DNA of 8,253 nucleotides. It comes from an uncultured Eubacteriales bacterium. GTDB lineage: Bacteria; Bacillota; Clostridia; Lachnospirales; Anaerotignaceae. The stretch is from NCBI GenBank assembly GCA_900546215.1, contig URCD01000098.1:1-8253 (forward strand), read 5' to 3'. Shown here piece by piece: positions 1 through 5,863 of this stretch (position 1 is the first letter of the stretch; each line of letters begins with the position of its first letter). The notes below the pieces were generated by a model, which saw only the letters and a program-made list of their open reading frames with translations, was not told the origin of the DNA and did no database searches. The translations under genes were made by a program, and so were the position numbers.

Positions 1-233
1 AGAACGTCCGTTATGCTTGTTTTATTAAGCGACAGCGCGCTTTTAAACCGCTCGCCGCTCATCTTTACGCCAATGAGCACAACAGGCACAAAAAGTACAA
101 GCTGCGCAAGAATATTATAGACCATCGGGTCCATATTGTAAATATAGAATATGTTAAATAATAGTAAAGAACTTGTAATATTAAGCACAATGTAAATAAT
201 AAAAAACGTATAGGTTTTAGCTGTTCTGGTCAA
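1..233 (-). CDS. Multi-pass membrane protein, N-terminal part (probable CPBP-family intramembrane protease), cut by window edge
   Basis: Only the first 77 codons are inside the window; the gene runs off at base 1. The start is a TTG at 233-231, chosen because AGGAG (246-242) lies 8 nt upstream and the frame has no other plausible start. The visible peptide begins with a short basic N-terminus (TRTAKTY). Two hydrophobic helices follow at about residues 8-31 and 38-58, then a basic stretch (KMSGERFKSALSLNKTS) on the presumed cytoplasmic side. This two-helix opening followed by a short 'LSLNK'-like segment resembles N-termini of CPBP (CAAX protease/bacteriocin-processing) membrane proteins in Clostridia. 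The catalytic EExxxR and HxxxN motifs would be further downstream and cannot be seen, so the family call is inference. It lies 41 nt after the AI-2E-family gene on the same strand with no strong terminator between, so co-transcription is likely. Confidence 0.6.
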   Translation of the reverse strand, partial: MTRTAKTYTFFIIYIVLNITSSLLLFNIFYIYNMDPMVYNILAQLVLFVPVVLIGVKMSGERFKSALSLNKTSITDV

Positions 234-274
234 AACAAAAACTCCTAACTGTTCGCGGTGCATCCGCCCGCTGA

Positions 275-1546
275 TTAATCATCCGGAATGTCCTCGACAA
301 AGTCGTCCGTCTCGTCGTTCCATAAATCCTCGTCATCGTCCTTTGGCAGGTCAGGCGAGCCGTGGGGATATTTTTCCCTGAACCTCCTGTTTACCGATTC
401 GGAAACAAAAAGCTTTACAGAGGCAACAACGGGAACGCCCATAAACATACCGAAGGCGCCGCCGAAATACGCACCTATGGCGATAGCGAAAAGCACCTGA
501 AGCGGCGTAAGGCCGGTTGGGTCGCCAAGCAGCCTTGGGCAGATAAGATAGTTGTCAATCTGCTGGATAACAAGAATATATATAAGAAGCCAAAGCGCCT
601 TCATCGGGTCAACGAGAAGCACGATAAATACGGCGGGAACCGTACCAATAAAAGGCCCTACATATGGTATCATATTGGTTATGCCGATTACAACACTAAT
701 TACCAAAGCGTAAGGGATTCTTAAGATTGCCATGCCCACAAAGCACATTACTCCAAGCACTATGGCGTCAAGCAGCTTGCCAAGCACAAAGTTCTGGAAT
801 ATGACGTTCACCCTCTGCATGTTGGCTATAAAACGCTCCGCCGTGCCTCCGTTAAAAACGGCGAGACAGAATTTTTTGCAGCCGGCCGCTATGTCCTCCT
901 TGGTTGAAAGCATGTAGAAGCTTATGATTATGCCAATCAGGAAGTTGATCACGGTAGAAACAACGTTTACCGTACTGCTTATAAAGGCTGTAAAGTCTCC
1001 GCCCTTAAGCATTTCCTCCATCATTCCGGGCAGGTCGTTAAGCTGTGACTGCAGCGGCGTCAAAAGCCTTGTTATGGCGCCCATTACCGTTGTCTTTGTT
1101 TCGCTGTCAAGCCATGAAAGCAGGTCGGGCAGATTATTCATAAGGCTGTCCATATTTTCCGGCAAAGATACGATAAGCGCGTTAAAGCTTTTAAATACCG
1201 TAGGTATCATATAAATCATCAGCCATATAAAGCAGCCTATAAATATGGCGTAGGTTATAAGTATGGTCGTGTTTCTGAGAAGCTTTGGCCGGGAGCGCAT
1301 TTTTTTGCTGTAGGCGCCTATAAACTTCTGCAAAAAGTTGACAAGGGGCGTAAAGAAAAAGGCTATAAAAAAGCCGTAAATAAACGTAATAAGTATATCC
1401 TTAATGGTCATAAGGAAGCTGCCGAGCGTATTGAAAAACGGACCTATGTTGTCCAAAAAACGCAGCAGCAGTATACATGAGGCCAGTACGGCGAAGCAGT
1501 ACAGCGCAATTTTCATGTACTTTTTGTCAAATTTAAATTTTCGCAA
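275..1546 (-). CDS. AI-2E family transporter (UPF0118/PerM-like permease)
   Basis: A 423-residue integral membrane protein of the AI-2E transporter superfamily, named for export of autoinducer-2. Some members are reported cation/proton antiporters, so the substrate is uncertain. The layout is typical: hydrophobic helices at about residues 12-30, 48-70 and 94-115, a soluble loop (about 120-190), then a dense C-terminal membrane block (about 195-215, 255-330, 350-380). Family signatures are NMIPYVGPFIG (291-301) and QQIDNYLICPRLLG (328-341). Length is within or slightly above the usual 340-400 because of a hydrophilic, very acidic tail (about residues 395-423). The start is TTG at 1546, supported by GAGGTG at 1559-1554 seven bases upstream. 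An ATG four bases upstream (1550) is out of frame and stops after five codons. A plausible extended -10 promoter lies in the divergent spacer shared with the MoxR operon. Confidence 0.9.
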   Translation of the reverse strand: MRKFKFDKKYMKIALYCFAVLASCILLLRFLDNIGPFFNTLGSFLMTIKDILITFIYGFFIAFFFTPLVNFLQKFIGAYSKKMRSRPKLLRNTTILITYAIFIGCFIWLMIYMIPTVFKSFNALIVSLPENMDSLMNNLPDLLSWLDSETKTTVMGAITRLLTPLQSQLNDLPGMMEEMLKGGDFTAFISSTVNVVSTVINFLIGIIISFYMLSTKEDIAAGCKKFCLAVFNGGTAERFIANMQRVNVIFQNFVLGKLLDAIVLGVMCFVGMAILRIPYALVISVVIGITNMIPYVGPFIGTVPAVFIVLLVDPMKALWLLIYILVIQQIDNYLICPRLLGDPTGLTPLQVLFAIAIGAYFGGAFGMFMGVPVVASVKLFVSESVNRRFREKYPHGSPDLPKDDDEDLWNDETDDFVEDIPDD

Positions 1547-1578
1547 GCATATTCACCTCTCAGGAAGTCGTTGCCAAC

Positions 1579-1584
1579 ATTCTA
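1579..1584 (-). promoter_or_regulatory. Candidate extended -10 promoter for the AI-2E transporter
   Basis: On the minus strand TAGAAT (1584-1579) is preceded by TGT, forming a TGnTAGAAT extended -10. The -35 region at 17 bp is weak (TAGTAA). The predicted start at about 1572 leaves a leader of roughly 25 nt that contains the GAGGTG ribosome site. Confidence 0.45.
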
Positions 1585-1647
1585 ACACATCAATATCCCA
1601 TTTACTATAGTTTTTCATACCAGTTTCTTAAATAAATCTTAATCCGA

Positions 1648-1677
1648 TTGACGAAGCGGCGCGGACAACTTTATACT
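1648..1677 (+). promoter_or_regulatory. Sigma-A-like promoter of the MoxR-DUF58 operon
   Basis: TTGACG (1648-1653) and TATACT (1672-1677) are separated by 18 bp, and both hexamers match the vegetative consensus at five of six positions. The predicted start is near 1684, about 37 nt before the MoxR start codon. The ribosome site AGGAGG (1705-1710) sits in the leader. This promoter is divergent from that of the transporter gene. Confidence 0.6.
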
Positions 1678-1720
1678 AAAGGCAGTTAATAGTAAAATTA
1701 TAACAGGAGGTTTAAAACCT

Positions 1721-2689
1721 ATGGCTGACGAGCAGATTATCAAGTCCTTCGCCTCTGATTTTAAAAGGATAGAGGATGAAATTTCCAAGGATATTATCGG
1801 ACAAAAGGATATTATACACAAAATAATTATTTCAATGATTGCGGACGGAAACGTCCTTTTGGAGGGACTTCCGGGAACGGGAAAAACCCAGCTTGTAAAA
1901 ACCGTGGCAAGGGTAATGGATTTAAGCTTCTCAAGGATACAGTTTACGCCGGACCTTATGCCGGCCGACGTTACAGGAACCAATATGATGGACGCTGAAA
2001 GCGGCGCGGTTACATTTAAAAAAGGCCCTGTTTTTGCAAATATCGTGCTTGCCGACGAGATAAACAGGGCAACGCCGAAAACCCATTCCGCCCTGTTGGA
2101 GGCTATGCAGGAAAAGACCGTAACAGCCGGAAACACAACCTATAAGCTTCCAGAGCCGTTCTTCGTGCTTGCCACCCAGAACCCGCTGGAGCTGGAGGGA
2201 ACCTATCCTCTGCCCGAGGCGCAGCTTGACCGTTTTATATTTAAGCTGGACGTTAAGTTCCCGTCGGAAAGCGAGCTGCTGGACATTGTAAACATAACAA
2301 CAGGCACAAGGGGAGCGGAGGCGCAGAAGCTTTATAACGCAGAAAAGATTAAGGAAATGCGTGACACCGCCATTGAGGTGCCCGTTGCCGACGCTGTCGC
2401 AAAATACGCGATGGACGTTATTATAAAAAGCCATCCCGAGCTTGATAAAAGCCCCGAGGCAGTTAAAAAATACGTACGCTACGGCTCAAGCCCCCGTGGG
2501 GCGCAGGCCATTATCAGGACAGCCAGAATTAACGCGCTTTCAAAGGGACGCTACAACGTGTCCTATGAGGATATAAGGGACGTGGCCTACGATGTGCTCC
2601 GCCACAGGGTGTTCCTCAATTTCGAGGCGCTTTCCGATGGTGTAAAGGTAGAGGATATAATTGACGAGCTGCTTAAAGAGGAAGCCTGA
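1721..2689 (+). CDS. MoxR family AAA+ ATPase
   Basis: A 322-residue ATPase of the MoxR branch of AAA+ proteins (AAA_3), cytoplasmic and thought to act as chaperones that remodel or activate partner proteins, often ones with von Willebrand factor A-like domains. Visible motifs in order: Walker A GLPGTGKT (49-56), Walker B NIVLADEIN (107-115), sensor 1 ATQNP (151-155), the LDRF segment (169-172), and sensor 2 GSSPRGAQ (255-262) in the C-terminal helical lid. Length and motif spacing match intact members; no key residue is missing. The ATG is preceded by AGGAGG (1705-1710) with a 10-nt spacer. The DUF58 gene begins two bases after the stop, the standard genetic pairing of this family. The particular target pathway (envelope stress, metal insertion or other) cannot be read from the sequence. 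Confidence 0.95.
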   Translation: MADEQIIKSFASDFKRIEDEISKDIIGQKDIIHKIIISMIADGNVLLEGLPGTGKTQLVKTVARVMDLSFSRIQFTPDLMPADVTGTNMMDAESGAVTFKKGPVFANIVLADEINRATPKTHSALLEAMQEKTVTAGNTTYKLPEPFFVLATQNPLELEGTYPLPEAQLDRFIFKLDVKFPSESELLDIVNITTGTRGAEAQKLYNAEKIKEMRDTAIEVPVADAVAKYAMDVIIKSHPELDKSPEAVKKYVRYGSSPRGAQAIIRTARINALSKGRYNVSYEDIRDVAYDVLRHRVFLNFEALSDGVKVEDIIDELLKEEA

Positions 2690-2691
2690 TT

Positions 2692-3555
2692 ATGCTTAAG
2701 GATTTGCTTACAAACGAATATCTTTCACGGCTTGAGGTGCTGGATATGGCACTTAAAAAGAGGCTGTCCTCCGTCAGCTCGGCAGGCGCGAGGAAGTCCT
2801 CCGCCAAGGGCTCTTCTCTGGAATTTTCCGATTTCAGAGAAGATACGCCGGGAGACGACCTGCGCCGTGTTGACTGGAACGGCTATGCGCGCTTCGGCAG
2901 GCTGTACACAAAGCTTTTCAATGAGGAGAGGCAGGCGGTGCTGAATATAGTCCTTGACGGAAGCGCCTCCATGCGCTTTTATCCTGAAAAATGGGACTAT
3001 GCAGCGGCCTTTGCTGCGTCTATGGCCTACATAGCGCTGAACAATTCCGATTTGGTAAATATCTTTGTGGCCGACGGAGGCGCTGTTGATAAATGCACTG
3101 GACTGTCTTCAAAGCAGTCGTTTGCGAAGGCTGTAGCTTTTCTTGAAAAGGAAAATAAGGGCGGCAGGACAGAGCTTAACGGGTCGGTAAAGACCCTTGC
3201 TGGGGAAAGGCTTGGCGAGGGCATTTCCCTTATCGTGTCAGACTTTTTCTCCGAGGACGGCTATGACTCCGCTGTAAAGCTTTTAAGGAGCAAAAAACAG
3301 GCCGTAAATATGGTGCAGATTTTGGACAGAAGGGAAAGCGTGCCAGAGGACAGGGGCAACGTCAAGCTGATTGACAGCGAGACAAAGGCGGCCAGGGAGC
3401 TGGAGCTGACCCCCGAAATACTTGACAGATACGCCAAGGCCCTTGCGTCATTCAGGGCTGAAATGAAGGAGTTTGCCATAAGAAACGAGGCGGGCTTTTA
3501 TGCCTTTGATAATAAAACCGCGCTGATTGCGGCAATAGGAGAAATATTGAGATAG
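2692..3555 (+). CDS. DUF58 domain-containing protein (von Willebrand-like partner of MoxR)
   Basis: A 287-residue soluble protein without membrane segments. The DUF58 signature is clear at about residues 40-86: GSSLEFSDFRE, then PGDDLRRVDWNGYARFGRLY and KLFNEER. It leads into an alpha/beta von Willebrand A-like fold whose metal-site motif DxSxS is present as DGSAS (89-93), with a further acidic strand end at ISLIVSDFF (178-186; D184). DUF58 proteins are nearly always encoded beside MoxR ATPases and are assumed to be their adaptor or substrate; this is family knowledge, not shown here. The ATG lies two bases after the MoxR stop. Its ribosome site AGAGGA (2677-2682) is inside the end of the MoxR gene, so the two are translationally close. 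A terminator follows at once, making a two-gene operon without the membrane VWA or transglutaminase genes often found in such clusters. Confidence 0.92.
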   Translation: MLKDLLTNEYLSRLEVLDMALKKRLSSVSSAGARKSSAKGSSLEFSDFREDTPGDDLRRVDWNGYARFGRLYTKLFNEERQAVLNIVLDGSASMRFYPEKWDYAAAFAASMAYIALNNSDLVNIFVADGGAVDKCTGLSSKQSFAKAVAFLEKENKGGRTELNGSVKTLAGERLGEGISLIVSDFFSEDGYDSAVKLLRSKKQAVNMVQILDRRESVPEDRGNVKLIDSETKAARELELTPEILDRYAKALASFRAEMKEFAIRNEAGFYAFDNKTALIAAIGEILR

Positions 3556-3586
3556 AAAAAGACTCCGCTTTAAGCGGAGCCTTTTT
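3556..3586. terminator. Bidirectional intrinsic terminator between DUF58 and the convergent membrane protein gene
   Basis: An 8-bp arm CTCCGCTT (3563-3570) pairs with AAGCGGAG (3572-3579), physically with a loop of about 5 nt. It is flanked by A5 (3556-3560) and T5 (3582-3586), so it can stop transcription from both sides. It fills the whole 32-nt gap between the two convergent stop codons. Confidence 0.85.
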
Positions 3587-3587
3587 A

Positions 3588-4445
3588 TTAACTAAAGAAA
3601 TTTGACTGGTGTTCTGATAATATTACTCCTGTTTTTTCTATGTGCATTTCCAGTCCTTCTATCGGTATAAGACTGTAAATTCCTGAGGTTTTGTAAATTC
3701 CATTCTCAACATATAAGTCAATTGCCACAGCATTATTTTCATATACGGCTACAACTGCCTTTCCGTCTGATGTTAAGTAGTGGGATTCCTGCTTTAAAGC
3801 GCTGAACATTCCGTAGAAATATAGAGAAAGGAATACAACCATAAACAATAAAAGTATAATAATTATTTTCATAATAAGATCAAGCTTTATGGCCGCTTTT
3901 TCTACTAAATAATTCAGAGTCTCCAGCTTATTTCCTGCTTTCTCCGACTTTTCCTCATCACTCTGACTTTTTTTAATCTTTGACAATTTGTCGGCCTTTA
4001 CTAATAAATAAACAATAAGCGCAAAAGAAATAAGAACGATTAATAGGACTGCTAAATTTAGAAGTGTTGGATTTTTCAGATATAGCAGAAGCTCCGCAAT
4101 TAAAAAAATACACATGAGCGCAGTAAGACCCAACGGAGTATACAACTTTTTAGTAAGGCCAATATTTTTTAGTGAATTAAGTAAACAATAAAATATTGCA
4201 ATTAGGATTACCGCTGAAAGAAGGAATATAATAACAACAAGGCAGAGTTTTGGCGTGTCTGCCAGCAGCCCTGACGGAGAGGCGGCTGTAAGAAACGAAG
4301 GTATGCCGAAATAGTTGTTGAAACCCAAATTAAAAGCATATAAAAGCGCCTTGACCAAAGAAGTTGCTATAAGTACAAATAAAGCAGTGTTAATAATGGC
4401 GTAATACTTACCTCCTAGCCGTTTGTTTTCATTATTTTCGTCCAT
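3588..4445 (-). CDS. Unrecognised membrane protein with five predicted helices and an extracytoplasmic C-terminal domain
   Basis: I do not recognise a family. The 285-residue protein has a polar N-terminus (MDENNENKRLGGK), then hydrophobic helices at about residues 14-38, 67-89, 104-123, 128-149 and 191-214. A charged cytoplasmic linker (about 150-188, rich in K, E and S) separates helices 4 and 5. After the last helix comes a tail of about 70 residues (DGKAVVAVYENNAVAIDLYV and following) of mostly beta-type character. With an inside N-terminus and five helices this tail would face outside, suggesting a sensing or binding role; that is inference. The start ATG at 4445 has GGAGG (4457-4453) at 7 nt and a TATAAT-like -10 just upstream. 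Base composition is more AT-rich than the MoxR and transporter genes. It appears to be a single-gene unit bounded by terminators on both sides. Confidence 0.8.
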   Translation of the reverse strand: MDENNENKRLGGKYYAIINTALFVLIATSLVKALLYAFNLGFNNYFGIPSFLTAASPSGLLADTPKLCLVVIIFLLSAVILIAIFYCLLNSLKNIGLTKKLYTPLGLTALMCIFLIAELLLYLKNPTLLNLAVLLIVLISFALIVYLLVKADKLSKIKKSQSDEEKSEKAGNKLETLNYLVEKAAIKLDLIMKIIIILLLFMVVFLSLYFYGMFSALKQESHYLTSDGKAVVAVYENNAVAIDLYVENGIYKTSGIYSLIPIEGLEMHIEKTGVILSEHQSNFFS

Positions 4446-4468
4446 ATTAATGCCTCCATTCTATTCAC

Positions 4469-4474
4469 ATTATA
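4469..4474 (-). promoter_or_regulatory. Candidate -10 box for the five-helix membrane protein gene
   Basis: A perfect TATAAT on the minus strand (4474-4469) lies about 24 nt before the start codon. No good -35 hexamer is found at 16-18 bp, so the call rests on the -10 and its position between the upstream terminator and the ribosome site. Confidence 0.4.
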
Positions 4475-4549
4475 AGGCAAAAACTGCGGATTTCCTACAT
4501 CAAAATCCGATTAAGATTAAAAAAACACCGGGCTTCAGGAAGAAAATGA

Positions 4550-4579
4550 AAAAGGAGAATACATTGGTATTCTCCTTTT
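4550..4579. terminator. Terminator of the frameshifted small gene
   Basis: A perfect 13-bp stem, AAAAGGAGAATAC (4550-4562) with GTATTCTCCTTTT (4567-4579), and the loop ATTG. On the minus strand the 3' arm ends in a U-run, and the hairpin begins at the stop codon of the small gene (4578-4580). It insulates that gene from the membrane protein gene downstream. Confidence 0.75.
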
Positions 4580-4726
4580 ATGCGCCCATATCCTTATTTT
4601 TATTGCTATCAATTTCCTGCGCGTATAAAAGTGCGTTAATTGTGTTAAGTACATAGGTCAGGATGTTTGGGACAGCTTTTCAATTAGACTGTGTATTTCA
4701 CTTGTGGGTTTATTATTTTCAGACAT
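4578..4726 (-). pseudogene. Small 49-codon gene interrupted by a one-base frameshift
   Basis: Reading the minus strand from ATG at 4726, with an excellent AAGGAG (4740-4735) 8 nt upstream, gives MSENNKPTSEIHSLIEKLSQTS and a TGA at 4660-4658. Moving to the -1 frame at the AAAA run (about 4677-4680) continues as KAVPNILTYVLNTINALLYA, then QEIDSNKNKDMGA and a TAA at 4580-4578, exactly at the start of a terminator hairpin. The pieces join smoothly if one A is restored, giving 49 residues: a polar N-terminus, a hydrophobic or amphipathic middle and a charged tail. The ribosome site, promoter-like sequence and terminator all argue for a real gene unit. I do not recognise the product. It is divergent from the first XRE regulator, as regulated small genes often are. 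A one-base deletion, a sequencing error or recoding are all possible; the slip site is not a classical heptamer. Confidence 0.55.
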
Positions 4727-4774
4727 TAAGTCCACTCCTTTAGTCTTGATAAATACTATTTTGAATAAAATTTA

Positions 4775-4848
4775 GACCTTATAAGTGCAGTATAGCATTG
4801 ATTTAAGTATGCGGAAATACAAAAAATGCAGAAAAAATGACCTTATAA
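4775..4848 (+). repeat. Pair of 10-bp direct repeats GACCTTATAA in the divergent regulatory region
   Basis: GACCTTATAA occurs at 4775-4784 and 4839-4848, 64 bp apart start to start (about six helical turns). One copy overlaps the predicted start site of the minus-strand small gene. The other ends 11 bp before the -35 of the XRE gene. Their placement suggests operator half-sites, but no binding protein is known. Confidence 0.45.
4789..4797 (-). promoter_or_regulatory. Candidate extended -10 promoter for the small frameshifted gene
   Basis: On the minus strand TGCTATACT (4797-4789) forms an extended -10 with a five-of-six TATACT core. The -35 at 17 bp (TTTCCG) is weak. The start would fall at about 4782, inside one copy of the GACCTTATAA repeat, with a leader of about 55 nt. 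Confidence 0.45.
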
Positions 4849-4859
4849 ACGCTTTTCAA

Positions 4860-4888
4860 TTGACAGTAAATTTTATAAATGGTAGCAT
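4860..4888 (+). promoter_or_regulatory. Promoter of the first XRE regulator, flanked by CAATTGA repeats
   Basis: A consensus -35 TTGACA (4860-4865), a 17-bp spacer and TAGCAT (4883-4888) preceded by TGG as an extended -10. The start near 4895 gives a very short leader holding GAGGTG (4895-4900). CAATTGA occurs at 4857-4863 over the -35 and again at 4890-4896 over the start site, 33 bp apart, a layout fit for autoregulation. Confidence 0.65.
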
Positions 4889-4906
4889 ACAATTGAGGTG
4901 AGTATA

Positions 4907-5251
4907 TTGAAATTCTCAGACAAGTTAAAATTAATCAGAAACATTTATAAACAATCGCAGGAAGAGTTCGCAAAAAATATAGGTATATCACGAAGCTATT
5001 TAAACAACTTGGAACATGATAACGCAAAACCTACGGCTGTGTTTATTAATTGCGTGTCTTTAACTTATAATGTAGATAAGGAATGGTTGTTAGATGACAA
5101 CAATAATGACACTGCACCATTAAAGGAAAATGAAGATATTGTTCCTCTTATAATGGCTGGCTACAAAAAGCTTAATGACAGTTATAAAAAATTTGTAGAA
5201 AATCAAATAAAAGAACTGCTGGAGATTCAAAATAAAAACGAGAAAGAATAA
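4907..5251 (+). CDS. XRE-family helix-turn-helix transcriptional regulator (copy 1)
   Basis: A 114-residue cytoplasmic DNA-binding protein. Residues 1-62 form the XRE/cI-type five-helix fold, with the helix-turn-helix at about 17-36 (SQEEFAKNIGISRSYLNNLE). DKEWLL (57-62) is a common end of this domain in Clostridial members. A variable linker (about 65-78) precedes a helical C-terminus (about 81-114, AGYKKLNDSYKKFVENQIKEL), probably for oligomerisation. No ligand or protease domain is present. I choose TTG at 4907 rather than the GTG at 4898: the GTG lies inside the GAGGTG ribosome site, TTG is 6 nt after it, and the neighbouring paralog starts in exactly this way. A terminator follows. The gene is divergent from a broken small gene and may regulate the shared spacer; the target is inferred from position only. 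Confidence 0.9.
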   Translation: MKFSDKLKLIRNIYKQSQEEFAKNIGISRSYLNNLEHDNAKPTAVFINCVSLTYNVDKEWLLDDNNNDTAPLKENEDIVPLIMAGYKKLNDSYKKFVENQIKELLEIQNKNEKE

Positions 5252-5281
5252 CTGCGTTATTATAGTCAATAGGTTAGAGCC

Positions 5282-5313
5282 AAAATGAGAATACAAAAGT
5301 ATTCTCATTTTTT
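5282..5313 (+). terminator. Intrinsic terminator after XRE copy 1
   Basis: A 13-bp stem AAAATGAGAATAC (5282-5294) with GTATTCTCATTTT (5299-5311), loop AAAA, followed by further T. It shares the arm core GAGAATAC/GTATTCTC with the hairpin at 4550-4579. It separates the two XRE genes into independent units. Confidence 0.8.
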
Positions 5314-5353
5314 ATTCATATTGGTTTATGCTTTATTTAAAAGATAAAAAATG

Positions 5354-5382
5354 TTAACGATTACCTGAATATATGCTAAAAT
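5354..5382 (+). promoter_or_regulatory. Promoter of the second XRE regulator
   Basis: TTAACG (5354-5359), a 17-bp spacer and TAAAAT (5377-5382) preceded by TGC as an extended -10. The start is predicted near 5389, a few bases before GAGGTG (5392-5397). The geometry is the same as at the first XRE gene, although the spacer sequences differ. Confidence 0.6.
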
Positions 5383-5403
5383 GAAAAACAAGAGGTGATT
5401 TAA

Positions 5404-5754
5404 TTGAAATTTGCGGAAAAATTGAAAATGATTAGAGAAAACGCGGGATTATCTCAAGATGAGCTTGCACGTATACTTGGAATTTCAAGAAGCCATTTAA
5501 ACGAGCTTGAAAATAATAGGACAGAACCAAGGCCGGTTCTTATCAACTGTATGTCACTTATGTTTGAAATAGACAAGGAATGGCTTTTGAATGACGAAAG
5601 CGGAGATATTAAGCCTATAAATAAAACTGTCAGCTTAATATCGCTGATTGACGCTGGATACGAAAAGCTTGGGGACAGTTATAAAAAATTTGTTGAAAAG
5701 CAGATAAAAGAGTTATTAAAGCTTCAGGAAGAGAACGAGAAAAATAAGGATTGA
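5404..5754 (+). CDS. XRE-family helix-turn-helix transcriptional regulator (copy 2)
   Basis: A 116-residue paralog of the preceding regulator. The two align without gaps at 62 of 114 positions (54%, counted by hand). The helix-turn-helix (about residues 17-36, SQDELARILGISRSHLNELE) and the C-terminal helix DSYKKFVEKQIKELL (91-105) are best conserved. The recognition-helix region differs at a few positions (H31, E34, N37-N38), and the linker at 65-80 is unrelated, so DNA or partner specificity could differ. The start is TTG at 5404 with GAGGTG (5392-5397) 6 nt upstream; the only nearby alternative, GTG at 5395, stops after two codons. It has its own extended -10 promoter and lies downstream of a terminator, so it is not simply co-transcribed with copy 1. 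A bidirectional terminator follows. No regulated gene is evident from the sequence. Confidence 0.9.
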   Translation: MKFAEKLKMIRENAGLSQDELARILGISRSHLNELENNRTEPRPVLINCMSLMFEIDKEWLLNDESGDIKPINKTVSLISLIDAGYEKLGDSYKKFVEKQIKELLKLQEENEKNKD

Positions 5755-5830
5755 TTTAGTTTTTTAATTTGTTGCCTGCTTCAAGACTACATAACTTCTC
5801 TGCTACTTAAGCCAGCTTTACTGCAAAATA

Positions 5831-5861
5831 AAAAACCCGGAACAAGTCGTTCCGGGTTTTT
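5831..5861. terminator. Bidirectional terminator between XRE copy 2 and the SLH protein gene
   Basis: A perfect 13-bp stem AAAAACCCGGAAC (5831-5843) with GTTCCGGGTTTTT (5849-5861) and a 5-nt loop. The A and T runs on the two sides let it act in both directions. It ends two bases before the SLH gene stop codon. Confidence 0.9.
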
Positions 5862-5863
5862 GT

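Noticed and set aside
255..267. GCGG/CCGC hairpin between the transporter and the membrane protease-like gene
   Set aside because: Only four base pairs and no U-tract; too weak to call a terminator.
1931..2434. Long minus-strand frame inside the MoxR gene (also 1639-2136)
   Set aside because: Shadow frames of a clearly conserved ATPase; no ribosome site and low-complexity, family-free translations.
2481..2499. GC-rich inverted repeat (CCCCC-GTG-GGG like)
   Set aside because: It lies inside the conserved sensor 2 codons (SSPRG) of the MoxR gene and is explained by coding.
4423..4656. Plus-strand reading frame of 77 codons
   Set aside because: It runs antisense through the start of the membrane protein gene, a terminator hairpin and the small minus-strand gene, and has no ribosome site.
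4676..4686. Programmed -1 frameshift in the small gene
   Set aside because: The site reads ATT GAA AAG and lacks an X XXY YYZ heptamer, and no upstream Shine-Dalgarno-like stimulator is obvious. A deletion or sequencing error is more likely, so recoding is mentioned only as an option.
4898..4909. GTG at 4898 as the start of XRE copy 1
   Set aside because: It overlaps the GAGGTG ribosome site; the paralog proves the TTG start three codons later by alignment and spacing.
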